Source of the DNA: Pseudomonas crudilactis
GTDB lineage: Bacteria; Pseudomonadota; Gammaproteobacteria; Pseudomonadales; Pseudomonadaceae
NCBI RefSeq assembly: GCF_013433315.1
Contig: NZ_WXVV01000001.1
Location: 124,001-188,000, forward strand
Direction of reading: 5' to 3'
Length of the DNA stretch: 64,000 bases
Position 1 is the stretch's first letter; every line of letters begins with the position of its first letter. Positions 50,883 through 59,077 of this stretch are shown here, in pieces. The notes beneath the pieces were generated by a model that saw only the letters and a program-made list of their open reading frames with translations, was not told the origin of the DNA and did not search any database. The position numbers were made by a program, and so were the translations under genes.

Positions 50883-50911
50883 TCGGCTGAAGGAATATGG
50901 CGGCCGGACTA

Positions 50912-50985
50912 CCGCTATCGCGAGCAGGCTCACTCCTACATTTGGAATGCGTTCCCCTGTAGGAGTGAGCCTGCTCGCGATGGCG
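50912..50985. repeat. REP pair (inverted)
   Basis: CGCGAGCAGGCTCACTCCTACA and its complement face each other across about 17 bases. Intergenic between the aminotransferase and amidase genes; the remaining gap (to 51151) has no gene. Confidence 0.85.
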
Positions 50986-51151
50986 TCAGTCGGGTTGAAA
51001 ACAGGCAAGATTCAATCCCGCCGATTACTCTGCACGCCGCTTGGTGTTAAATAGGCGCCAGTCTTAACCTTGTCGCTTATAGCTGTGCAACGAGAACCGA
51101 TATGAACACCCATTCCAGGAAAAACACCCGAATTCAAACAGCGGTGAACGC

Positions 51152-52855
51152 ATGATCGAAGTCACCGAAGTTTCCATTGCCCAACTGCGTGCCGCGCTGG
51201 AATCCGGGCAGACCACCGCAGTCGAATTGGTGCAGGCGTATCTGGCACGCATCGATGCCTACGACGGCGCCGACACCGCGACGGCGCTGAATGCCGTGGT
51301 CGTGCGCAACCCTGAAGCATTGAACGAAGCACAGGCGTCCGATGCCCGTCGTGCCGCAGGCAAAACCCTCGGCCCGCTCGACGGCATTCCTTATACCGCC
51401 AAGGACAGCTATCTGGTCAAAGGCCTGACCGCAGCATCCGGCAGCCCGGCCTTCGCCGAACTGGTCGCTTATCGCGATGCCTTCACCATCGAACGCTTGC
51501 GCGCCGCCGGGGCGATTTGTCTGGGCAAGACCAACATGCCGCCGATGGCCAATGGCGGCATGCAGCGCGGTGTCTACGGTCGCGCCGAAAGCCCTTACAA
51601 CGCTGATTACCTCACCGCGCCGTTTGCCTCCGGTTCGTCGAACGGTGCCGGCACCGCCACCGCCGCGAGTTTCGCCGCGTTTGGTCTGGCTGAAGAAACC
51701 TGGTCGAGCGGGCGTGGCCCGGCGTCGAACAATGGCTTGTGCGCCTACACCCCGTCGCGCGGAGTGATTTCGGTGCGCGGCAACTGGCCGTTGACCCCGA
51801 CCATGGACGTGGTCGTGCCTTACGCACGCACCATGGCCGATCTGCTCGAAGTCCTCGACATCGTCGTCGCCGAAGACCCGGACACTCGTGGCGATCTGTG
51901 GCGTCTGCAACCGTGGGTGCCGATCCCCAGCGTCAGCGAGGTGCGCCCTGCCGCTTACGCTGATCTGGCCGCTGACGCCAAAGCGCTGGCCGGTAAGCGT
52001 TTCGCCGTGCCGCGCATGTTTATCAATGCCGACCCTGAAGCCGGCACCAGCGAAGCACCGGGCATCGGTGGCCCGACCGGCCAGCGCATCAACACTCGCG
52101 AGTCAGTGATCGATCTGTGGAAGCAGGCGCGTCAGGCCCTCGAAGCCGCCGGTGCCGAAGTCGTCGAAACCGATTTCCCGCTGGTCTCCAACTGCGAAGG
52201 CGATCGTCCCGGCGCGCCGACTGTATTCACCCGTGGTCTGGTCTCGAAAGAGTTCCTTCACCATGAACTGTGGGATTTGACCGCGTGGGCGTTTGACGAC
52301 TTCCTGCAAGCCAACGGCGACCCGAAACTCAATCGTCTGGTCGATGTCGACGGGGCGAAAATCTTCCCGCACGAACCGGGCACGCTGCCCAACCGTGAAG
52401 GTGACCTGGTGGCGGGCATGGATGAATACGTGCGCATGGCCGAGCGCGGCATCACGCCGTGGAATGAAATTTCCACCGTGCCTGACGGCTTGCGGGGTCT
52501 GGAGCAGACCCGGCGCATCGACCTCGAAGACTGGATGGACAAACTGGGCCTCGACGCCGTGCTGTTCCCGACGGTCGCTGACGTCGGCCCGGCGGACGCC
52601 GATGTCAATCCTGAGTCGGCCGACATCGCCTGGAGCAACGGCATCTGGGTGGCCAACGGCAACCTCGCGATCCGTCACCTCGGCGTGCCGACCGTCACCG
52701 TGCCGATGGGCGTGATGGCCGACATCGGCATGCCGGTCGGCCTGACCTTCGCCGGCCGTGCCTATGACGACTCGAACCTGCTGCGCCTGGCGGCCGCGTT
52801 TGAATCGACCGGCAGTAAACGCCAGATCCCGCCACGCACGCCGCCGCTGGCGTAA
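51152..52855 (+). CDS. Amidase signature family hydrolase
   Basis: 567 residues. Ser-cisSer-Lys amidase: the lysine in PLDGIPYTAKDSYLVKG, the Gly/Ser-rich signature FASGSSNGAGTATAASFAAFGLAEETWSSGRGPASNNGLCAYTPSRG and GNWPLTPTMDVVVPYARTMADL. It hydrolyses amide bonds; the substrate is unknown. Its C-terminal half is longer than in GatA. The gene order aminotransferase-amidase-OprD on one strand hints at use of an amide or amine nutrient. The start is ATG 51152, with only a weak ribosome site. Confidence 0.92.
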   Translation: MIEVTEVSIAQLRAALESGQTTAVELVQAYLARIDAYDGADTATALNAVVVRNPEALNEAQASDARRAAGKTLGPLDGIPYTAKDSYLVKGLTAASGSPAFAELVAYRDAFTIERLRAAGAICLGKTNMPPMANGGMQRGVYGRAESPYNADYLTAPFASGSSNGAGTATAASFAAFGLAEETWSSGRGPASNNGLCAYTPSRGVISVRGNWPLTPTMDVVVPYARTMADLLEVLDIVVAEDPDTRGDLWRLQPWVPIPSVSEVRPAAYADLAADAKALAGKRFAVPRMFINADPEAGTSEAPGIGGPTGQRINTRESVIDLWKQARQALEAAGAEVVETDFPLVSNCEGDRPGAPTVFTRGLVSKEFLHHELWDLTAWAFDDFLQANGDPKLNRLVDVDGAKIFPHEPGTLPNREGDLVAGMDEYVRMAERGITPWNEISTVPDGLRGLEQTRRIDLEDWMDKLGLDAVLFPTVADVGPADADVNPESADIAWSNGIWVANGNLAIRHLGVPTVTVPMGVMADIGMPVGLTFAGRAYDDSNLLRLAAAFESTGSKRQIPPRTPPLA

Positions 52856-52866
52856 CGCGCTTAAAA

Positions 52867-52957
52867 CTGTAGGAGTGAGCCTGCTCGCGATGGCGGTGTG
52901 TCAGTTAAATTTATCGAGACTGACACACCGCTATCGCGAGCAGGCTCACTCCTACAG
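52867..52957. repeat. REP pair forming a long inverted repeat
   Basis: CTGTAGGAGTGAGCCTGC at 52867 and its complement ending at 52957 form arms of about 39 bases with near-perfect complementarity, spaced by 13. They lie between the amidase and OprD genes. Confidence 0.85.
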
Positions 52958-53056
52958 GGGGTTGTGTAATGCCGTTCATTGAGCACATCCGCTCAATCCT
53001 ACTTCCTGCAATCGCTTGATCATCCCAGCCATCTTAATTGCCGCTGGCCACTGACC

Positions 53057-54352
53057 ATGATTGACCGCACCCCTTCGCGTCTCACCCTCCTCGCGCTGCT
53101 CAGCGGTCTGACCACCACCGCCCACGCCAGCGGTTTTTTCGACGATGCAAAAAGCGAAGTGCTCAGCCGCAACTTCTATCTGAGCAACGATTACCGCTCG
53201 CCCTCGCCGTCCGGCAAAAACTACAAACAGGAATGGGCTCAAGGCTTTATCGGCACTTTCTCATCCGGTTTCACACCCGGCATAGTCGGTTTCGGTATTG
53301 ACGCGCATGCCTTCGCCGGGCTCAAACTGGACGGTGGCAAGGGGCATTCGGGAACGGGTTTGCTGCCGGTCGACAGCGATGGCCGCAGCGAAAACGACTA
53401 CTCCAGCGCGGGCGGTGCGCTTAAGTTGAAGGCCTCGCACACCACCCTCGCCTTCGGTGAAATGACCGTGGAAACTCCGGTTTTCGACACCTCCGACAAA
53501 CGCCTGCAACCGGAGTACGCCACAGGTTTTCTGCTCAGCAGCGCCGAGTTCGACCACGTCAATCTGGTGGCCGGGCATTTCACCGCGTTCAAGAATCAGG
53601 ACAGCTCATCCGGCAAAGGCGATTTCTATGGCTATGGCGCCAATACCGAGGCCGGCGGGATCAGTTTTCTTGGCGCCGATCTGTTCACCGACAGCCCCGT
53701 TGGCGGCGCGCTGTACGCCTCAGACCTCAGCGACACCTGGCGCCAGTACTACGGCAACCTGCACTTCAAGCAGTCCGGCGTGCTTCTCGACGCCAACCTT
53801 TATCACACCCGCGACACCGGCCGGGCGCTGGCAGGTTCCATCGACAACACCGCGTTCAGCCTGTCCGGCAAATACGCCTTCGGCCCCCATGCGGTAATGC
53901 TCGGCTGGCAACGGATCAATGGCGACACGCCGTTCGATTTCGTCGGCGGCGACTCGATCTACCTCGCCAACTCGATCAAATACGCCGACTTCAACGGCGC
54001 CAACGAACGCTCCTGGCAGGCGCGCTACGACCTCGACCTTGGCGCCTTGGGCATCCCCGGCCTGAGCTTCATGACCCGCTACGTCAGCGGCAGCCATATC
54101 GACGGCACCCACGCGCCCAAGGGCGGCGCCTACAACCCGTTTGATCCGGACAGCGGCAGTTACCAGCCGCAGCAAGGTGACGGCGGCAAGCACTGGGAAC
54201 GGGATATCGATTTGAAATACGTCGTGCAGTCGGGCGCGGCCAAGGATCTGTCGGTGCAGGTCTCGCATGTTTCACATCGAGCCAATGAAGCGCAGGCCGG
54301 TGATGACATTGACCGGATCTATGTCGTTATCCAGTACCCGTTGGGTTTCTGA
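53057..54352 (+). CDS. OprD-family outer membrane porin
   Basis: 431 residues from ATG 53057. Signal peptide to about residue 25 (LLALLSGLTTTAHA-SGFF). The OprD layout follows: FDDAKSEVLSRNFYLSNDYR near the N-terminus, EWAQGFIGTFSSGFTPGIVGFGIDAHAFAGLKLDGG, and a barrel ending in an aromatic (YVVIQYPLGF). OprD/OpdK porins take up basic amino acids, carboxylates or related nutrients. It probably serves the neighbouring catabolic genes. No clear ribosome site is visible. Confidence 0.9.
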   Translation: MIDRTPSRLTLLALLSGLTTTAHASGFFDDAKSEVLSRNFYLSNDYRSPSPSGKNYKQEWAQGFIGTFSSGFTPGIVGFGIDAHAFAGLKLDGGKGHSGTGLLPVDSDGRSENDYSSAGGALKLKASHTTLAFGEMTVETPVFDTSDKRLQPEYATGFLLSSAEFDHVNLVAGHFTAFKNQDSSSGKGDFYGYGANTEAGGISFLGADLFTDSPVGGALYASDLSDTWRQYYGNLHFKQSGVLLDANLYHTRDTGRALAGSIDNTAFSLSGKYAFGPHAVMLGWQRINGDTPFDFVGGDSIYLANSIKYADFNGANERSWQARYDLDLGALGIPGLSFMTRYVSGSHIDGTHAPKGGAYNPFDPDSGSYQPQQGDGGKHWERDIDLKYVVQSGAAKDLSVQVSHVSHRANEAQAGDDIDRIYVVIQYPLGF

Positions 54353-54386
54353 CGCAACACGATCAATCCCGCCTGCAATCATTCAA

Positions 54387-54477
54387 CTGTGGGAGCGAGC
54401 TTGCTCGCGAATGCAATAGATCAGTTACATTGATTTCGCCTGACAAAACGCCTTCGCGAGCAAGCTCGCTCCCACAG
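54387..54477. repeat. REP pair (inverted)
   Basis: CTGTGGGAGCGAGCTTGCTC at 54387 and its complement ending at 54477. It occupies the first part of the 535-base gap after the OprD gene. The rest (54478-54687) holds no convincing gene; a 102-codon open frame there overlaps the leader and looks accidental. Confidence 0.85.
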
Positions 54478-54687
54478 GTTTCTGCGTCCGTCACAAACCC
54501 TGGGGGTAACAGGGACAGACCACGTTTGCACCCAGCCAGTCGCCCGATTTTTTGCCTTTTAAACTCCTGTGTTTAAAAGACACCTTCAGACACGCCTTAC
54601 AGGCTACAAATTCTTGCGCCATTGCCTACAGCTACGCCAGAATCCGCCGGCTTGTGCGCTTTGGGGTCGGGTTCTATTGTGGTGCGG

Positions 54688-54887
54688 TCGCTGACGAATC
54701 AGCGATCGGGTTTAGCAGCTCGACAATTTTCAAGGCACGCGAGTATCGCCATTACGTTATGGCGGCTTTGCGTGGGGCACTTCGGTGCGCCGGGATCCTT
54801 GAGCCTGGTCTGCTAACCCGCGTACAAGCCGCCACCTCCTCGTTTAGCAGCGAAGGTTGACGGCTCCATTTCTCAAGGAGCTTTACC
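54688..54887 (+). promoter_or_regulatory. Structured mRNA leader of DUF6124 gene, copy 1
   Basis: Predicted elements: hairpin TCGCTGA-CGAA-TCAGCGA (54688-54705). A closing stem pairs GGCGGCTT (54761-54768) with AAGCCGCC (54826-54833) and CGTGGG (54771-54776) with CCCGCG (54817-54822). Inside, GCAC-TTCG-GTGC (54777-54788) and CCGGG/CCTGG (54790-54808) complete a three-way junction. Then GCTCC (54863-54867) can pair with GGAGC (54877-54881), which contains the ribosome site 6 bases ahead of the ATG. A related copy sits before the second DUF6124 gene. Confidence 0.6.
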
Positions 54888-55247
54888 ATGATCAAACCAA
54901 CACCCAACCCGCCCGAAACCGACCCCACCTCCCCCTACGAATCCCTCGATTCAAAAAAGCTCCACGAAGCCGCCGACCGCGCCCTCGATCACTACCTCTG
55001 TCCACCCGGCTCCACCCCGCCGCCACGCAAAACCCGGCGGATGTACGCCGTCACCGCCGACTTTAAAAACGAGGAACTGCTGGCCGATGCCAGCGAAACA
55101 CTCGCCTCAGCCAGAACCATCGCCCACGACTTCGCCCACCTCATACCCGCGTCGCAGCGCAGGACGCTGCTGGGGATCGCGCAATTGATCATGCTCGGCG
55201 AACTGGCGGTGAATCGGGTGATGGATAATCTGGAGCTGCCGCAATAG
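54888..55247 (+). CDS. DUF6124 family protein (copy 1, intact)
   Basis: 119 residues beginning MIKPTPNPPETDPTSPYE and ending NRVMDNLELPQ. The N-terminal third is Pro-rich and low-complexity; the C-terminal half is helical (ADASETLASARTIAHDFAHLIPASQRRTLLGIAQLIMLGELAVNR). Such small proteins are common in Pseudomonas genomes in several copies; their function is unknown to me. The ribosome site CAAGGAGC lies within the leader hairpin, suggesting translational control. Confidence 0.85.
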   Translation: MIKPTPNPPETDPTSPYESLDSKKLHEAADRALDHYLCPPGSTPPPRKTRRMYAVTADFKNEELLADASETLASARTIAHDFAHLIPASQRRTLLGIAQLIMLGELAVNRVMDNLELPQ

Positions 55248-55269
55248 CGCCCCTTGACCCATGATCCCA

Positions 55270-55296
55270 GTGGGAGCGAGCCTGCTCGCGAAAGCT
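55270..55296 (+). repeat. Single REP unit
   Basis: AGTGGGAGCGAGCCTGCTCG motif without a partner, between the DUF6124 gene and the terminator. Confidence 0.75.
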
Positions 55297-55321
55297 GACT
55301 TACAGGCGATATCTCCCCAAG

Positions 55322-55363
55322 AAAAAACCGCCGTTCCAAAGCAACCGGGACGGCGGTTTTTTT
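55322..55363 (+). terminator. Terminator after DUF6124 copy 1
   Basis: AACCGCCGT pairs with ACGGCGGTT and runs into seven Ts; the preceding A-run would allow function in both directions. Confidence 0.85.
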
Positions 55364-55398
55364 ATTCACTCAATGACCATTCGTCTGAGACATGTCGC

Positions 55399-55420
55399 CA
55401 CCTGTCAGATCTGACAGGTG
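55399..55420. promoter_or_regulatory. Perfect 22-bp palindrome upstream of the Ig-like gene
   Basis: CACCTGTCAGA followed by its exact complement, 63 bases before the GTG start at 55484. Its perfection and position point to a dimeric repressor or activator site. Confidence 0.65.
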
Positions 55421-55483
55421 CGCAATCTCCAATTAAGCGCTCTGATAACCCCTGCCCGTTCCCACCATGCAGGAGCCTCATCC

Positions 55484-58207
55484 GTGACCACCTCAACCCC
55501 ACCGGACAACACCGTCCTCGTCCTGAGACCGCCGATGATCAACGGCCAGACCAAGCTCGTGGTAGGCGCACATATTGGCGTGCCCTTGGTGGCTTATGAC
55601 CTTGTCACTGACGGTGAAGGCGCCGTTGTCCTCGTCGACCCACCGTCGTCGGGCACCATGGATCCCGGCGATGTCATGGAGCTTTGGCTTGAGGATGAAG
55701 TGACCGCACTGGACAGCAAGACCATTGAGGATCCGAACGTGCGCACCACGTTGCGCATCCCCAAGGGTCGACTGCATCCGGACAAGGTCAACAAGCTTTA
55801 CTACACCGTCAGGCGTGGGAGCGCCAATCGAGGCACTTCCACCCCATCGCTGGAAATCCTCTATAACCGCATCCGCCCCGGCTTCAAGGATCGTCTGACC
55901 GACCCCGGTGGCCACTCCGAACTCCAATTGCTATTGCCCGATGTGATCAAGAACGGCGTCGGTCCGGACTTCGTCAGCGCCGAAGTGTGCGTGGCCTATC
56001 CGTATTGCCGGGCGTACGACCTCATCACCCTCAAGTGCAACGGCGAACTGCTGGACCCCAAGCCCAAGGTCAATCCGAATCAGGCGCCGCAACCGCCGAA
56101 TCCAGGTGACGAACCCCCTATCACCATCTGCTTCACCATCACCCGCGCCTATCTCGACAAGGCGCAACGTCTGGATAAAAAACTGCATTTCTCCTACACC
56201 GTCACCGATCAGCTCGGCAACGGCCCGGACACCGACGCGCCGTGGTCGCCGGTGCAGAGTGTGGATGAGGATCTGGATGGCACGCGCCTGCCGATGCCGA
56301 TCCTGCTGGAACGACTGGAAGACTTTCCGGGAGATGATGCAAGCATCATCGATCTGGAAAAACTGGCCGGTAATCCGTTGTTGGTGGTGATTCTGACGGC
56401 GGACAACCGCTTTGTGGCGGGCGATGAAGTGCTCGCAACCTACACCGCTAAAAACACAGGCCAGCCCGCCGACGTAGTGGTGACTGTTCCCGGCAAAGTT
56501 GAAGCAGACCCGTTCGGCTCGAAAAAAACCTTATTCCTTGAAGTGGCCAACGACAAGGTTTTCGCGGGCAGTAACGTCACCGTAACTTATGAATTGCACA
56601 GGCCCGATGTGGGTCTGGTGGGTAGTTCCAATACGGCAACCGCAACGGTGACGGGAACAATCCCGGTCGATCTGAAGCCACCAACACTGGTGGCACCAGC
56701 GACCATCCCCATTGATGTGCTGGCCTACGAGGAAGGTGTCACTGTGCGCGTCGAACACCTCTCGGCCTTGTCGGGGGATCAGGCTCGGTTGCTGGAAGTT
56801 GACCCCAAGCCCGACGCAAAGCCCTTTCCGTTACTGACGCTCAACCAGAACAAACGCGCCAACTTCAAACTTGATCCCGCATTTCTCGTGGAACGGCGCG
56901 GAACAACCATCAAATTGCGTTGGGAATTGATTCGCGGAGGAAAACCCGAAGGTGAGTCCCCGGATCTGGTGCTGACAATTCAACCGATCGCCGAGGATGA
57001 TCCGCGCTTGCCGACACCGAACATTGCCGGCAACACTGGTAAGGAACTGGACGTTCAAGACCTCACGGCAGAAGCGCGGATTCTCGCGGTGAAATGGCCG
57101 TTGTTCAAGTTGGGGCAACCGATCTGGTTAACATGCAAGGGTTTTGACAACAATGGCAACCCGATCAGTACCGACGTGAAGTCCGGAGAGCCCAATGGTT
57201 CGGCGAATGGACTGTCGGAATTGGCGCCTGTTGATTGGTTGAAAGATCTCAAGGACGGGACAGAGTTGCGAGTTGAATGTGCTGTCAATTTGGATGGCAT
57301 AAAAAACAAGGTGACGGCAGTTGCTCTTCCGACTCGTATTTATACTGTCCACGCAGTGGAGGATATCAAGCCTGAGATCACCTCTGTTCTGGGTTTGCCA
57401 AGCAATAAACCGATCCTGCCAAACGGGCAAACCACGGAAACAACCGTATTTCTTTCTGGCACAGCGGCAAAAGGGCAAAAAATCCAAGTGTTCGACAGGG
57501 AGTCGCCCGTAGGAACGGCTACCGCCGACGTGACGACAGGTTACTGGGAGTTGCCCGTTCGCGACTTAAGCGCGCAGCCACACACTTTTATCGCTGTCGC
57601 GTTATATGGCTCGAGCCAATCGTCGGGGCCCTGGTTGGTCATCGTTTACGAATTCAGTATTGATACCGTTGAAATGACCCTTAATGGGCGTGCGGTCAAA
57701 ACTGGATGGCCGACAACAGGACAGGACTTCACCGGTAATACCCAAATCCGGAATGCCAAAGGCGGAATCGGCAAACTTACTTATGAATCGAGCAATGCAA
57801 ACGTGGCATCAGTGGCGAGCAATGGCAAAGTAACGGGGCAAAGGACCGGTTCTGCTGTAATTTCCGTTAAAGATGAAAATGCCTCGAGCGTCTCTTACCC
57901 AGTGCGCGTGAGTAATATTTATCAGTTACAGCATAGCGCTCAGCCCGGCTACACCTATCAGGAAGCTATTAATTGGCTGAACTCTGTACCGGGTTCAATA
58001 CCGGTTTCGTCTGCCATTGGAGAAATGATACGTGTATACGGGCCAGACGTCTCATGGCCCTATGTCACTGGAACGGTGCATTGGATGTGTGATGCCGGTG
58101 GCTGCCCGGGTAACCTTCGGCCCATATTTGCCTACCGAACCGGAGGGATAATATGTGAGCCGAATCTCAATAACCGCTTCATTGCCTGGTGCTTGCGACC
58201 GCTTTAA
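55484..58207 (+). CDS. Large Ig-like repeat protein
   Basis: 907 residues from GTG 55484 with AGGAG 8 bases ahead; the frame opens earlier at 55418 but without a ribosome site. Composed of tandem all-beta Ig-like segments of roughly 100 residues, with recurring PGDVMELWLED, AGDEVLATYT and AGSNVTVTYEL strand motifs. A BIG2-like domain is recognisable near residues 765-815 (LTYESSNANVASVASNGKVTGQRTGSAVISV). The last about 80 residues form a distinct Cys- and Trp-containing tail. No signal peptide or membrane anchor is visible, so secretion, if any, would need another route. Role unknown; adhesion or toxin presentation are possibilities only. Confidence 0.8.
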   Translation: MTTSTPPDNTVLVLRPPMINGQTKLVVGAHIGVPLVAYDLVTDGEGAVVLVDPPSSGTMDPGDVMELWLEDEVTALDSKTIEDPNVRTTLRIPKGRLHPDKVNKLYYTVRRGSANRGTSTPSLEILYNRIRPGFKDRLTDPGGHSELQLLLPDVIKNGVGPDFVSAEVCVAYPYCRAYDLITLKCNGELLDPKPKVNPNQAPQPPNPGDEPPITICFTITRAYLDKAQRLDKKLHFSYTVTDQLGNGPDTDAPWSPVQSVDEDLDGTRLPMPILLERLEDFPGDDASIIDLEKLAGNPLLVVILTADNRFVAGDEVLATYTAKNTGQPADVVVTVPGKVEADPFGSKKTLFLEVANDKVFAGSNVTVTYELHRPDVGLVGSSNTATATVTGTIPVDLKPPTLVAPATIPIDVLAYEEGVTVRVEHLSALSGDQARLLEVDPKPDAKPFPLLTLNQNKRANFKLDPAFLVERRGTTIKLRWELIRGGKPEGESPDLVLTIQPIAEDDPRLPTPNIAGNTGKELDVQDLTAEARILAVKWPLFKLGQPIWLTCKGFDNNGNPISTDVKSGEPNGSANGLSELAPVDWLKDLKDGTELRVECAVNLDGIKNKVTAVALPTRIYTVHAVEDIKPEITSVLGLPSNKPILPNGQTTETTVFLSGTAAKGQKIQVFDRESPVGTATADVTTGYWELPVRDLSAQPHTFIAVALYGSSQSSGPWLVIVYEFSIDTVEMTLNGRAVKTGWPTTGQDFTGNTQIRNAKGGIGKLTYESSNANVASVASNGKVTGQRTGSAVISVKDENASSVSYPVRVSNIYQLQHSAQPGYTYQEAINWLNSVPGSIPVSSAIGEMIRVYGPDVSWPYVTGTVHWMCDAGGCPGNLRPIFAYRTGGIICEPNLNNRFIAWCLRPL

Positions 58208-58252
58208 GACATGTGTAAATGCTATACCGCACGGACATTGGGGGTGCTTCAT

Positions 58253-58383
58253 GGCGGCTGTGCGCGGGATACCTTCGGGTATGCCGGGTTCCTTGATTCC
58301 CGGTCTGCGAACCCGCGTACAGCTGCCACCTCTTTTCGTTTCGCAGCGAAATGTGGCGGCTCCAGCAATCAAGGAGCTTCACC
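58253..58383 (+). promoter_or_regulatory. Structured mRNA leader of DUF6124 gene, copy 2
   Basis: GGCGGCT (58253-58259) pairs with AGCTGCC (58321-58327) and CGCGGG (58263-58268) with CCCGCG (58312-58317). Inside are ATACC-TTCG-GGTAT (58269-58282) and CCGGG/CCCGG (58284-58303). A TTTCG/CGAAA hairpin follows (58334-58351). GCTCC (58359-58363) can cover the ribosome site GGAGC (58373-58377). Compared with copy 1, paired positions differ but pairing is kept. Confidence 0.6.
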
Positions 58384-58743
58384 ATGATCAAACCAACGCC
58401 AAACCCGCCCGAAACCGACCCTACCTCCCCCTACGAATCCCTCGATTCAAAAAAACTCCACGAAGCCGCCGACCGCGCTCTCGATCACTAGCTCTGCCCA
58501 CCCGGCTCCACGCCACCGCCGCGTAAAACCCGCCGGATGTACGCCGTGACCGCCGACTTCAAAAACGAGGAACTGCTGGCCAATGCCAGCGAAACACTCG
58601 CTTCTGCAAGAACCATCGCCCATGACTTCGCTATTCTCATACCCGCATCGCAGCGCAGGACGCTGCTGGGGATCGCGCAACTGATCATGCTCGGCGAACT
58701 GGCGGTGAATCGGGTGATGGATAATCTGGAGCTGCCGCAGTAG
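58384..58743 (+). pseudogene. DUF6124 family gene, copy 2, with internal amber stop
   Basis: Reads like copy 1 over its whole length, but the codon after DRALDH is TAG where copy 1 has TAC (Tyr), so the product stops after 35 residues. Downstream sequence remains in frame to NLELPQ, with few changes (for example DFAHL to DFAIL). A restart at the internal ATG 58537 (MYAVTADFKNEELLANASETLAS) could yield the C-terminal 68 residues. The near identity argues for recent duplication and recent inactivation. Confidence 0.85.
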
Positions 58744-58786
58744 CGGGCCTCGCGACAGACTCTGAGTAAGGCGCTGGCAGTGCCGA

Positions 58787-58948
58787 CGCCTTCGCGAGCA
58801 AGCTCGCTCCCACAGGGGATTTCTGTCGCTAACGCGGCTGCGGTTCCACCGCCGAATTTGTGGGAGCGAGCTTGCTCGCGAAGGCGGTGGGTCAGTTAGT
58901 GAGATGTCGACTGAAAAACCGCCTTCGCGAGCAAGCTCGCTCCCACAC
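58787..58948. repeat. REP cluster: one single and one inverted pair
   Basis: TTCGCGAGCAAGCTCGCTCC at about 58791-58810, then a pair from 58859 to 58948 with the same motif in both orientations. They fill the gap between the second DUF6124 copy and the tRNA. Confidence 0.85.
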
Positions 58949-58975
58949 TGGATCGCGGTCGTCCTGAACAAGAAC

Positions 58976-59071
58976 TGGCGGAAGGCAGCCGGAGTCGAAC
59001 CTGCCCGGGAACGGATGCCGTCCCCAACCGGGTTTGAAGCCCGGCCGCGCCACCGGGCGCGATTGCCTTCC
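58976..59071 (-). tRNA. selC: tRNA-Sec (UCA anticodon)
   Basis: 96 nt including an encoded CCA. It starts GGAAGGCAAUCGC, has the long variable arm typical of tRNA-Sec, a TUC arm (GGUUCGACUCC) and an 8-bp acceptor stem ending in GCCA. The anticodon loop CUUCAAA gives UCA, reading UGA. It lies six bases beyond the selB stop codon on the same strand, so it is likely processed from the selAB transcript. Confidence 0.96.
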
Positions 59072-59077
59072 TTTAAC

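Noticed and set aside
54552..54860. 102-codon open frame upstream of DUF6124 copy 1
   Set aside because: It overlaps the structured leader, has no ribosome site and no protein-like composition; copy 2 does not keep it.
58976..59071. tRNA-Sec as an integration site for a genomic island
   Set aside because: No integrase, direct repeat or tRNA fragment was seen in the adjacent sequence.
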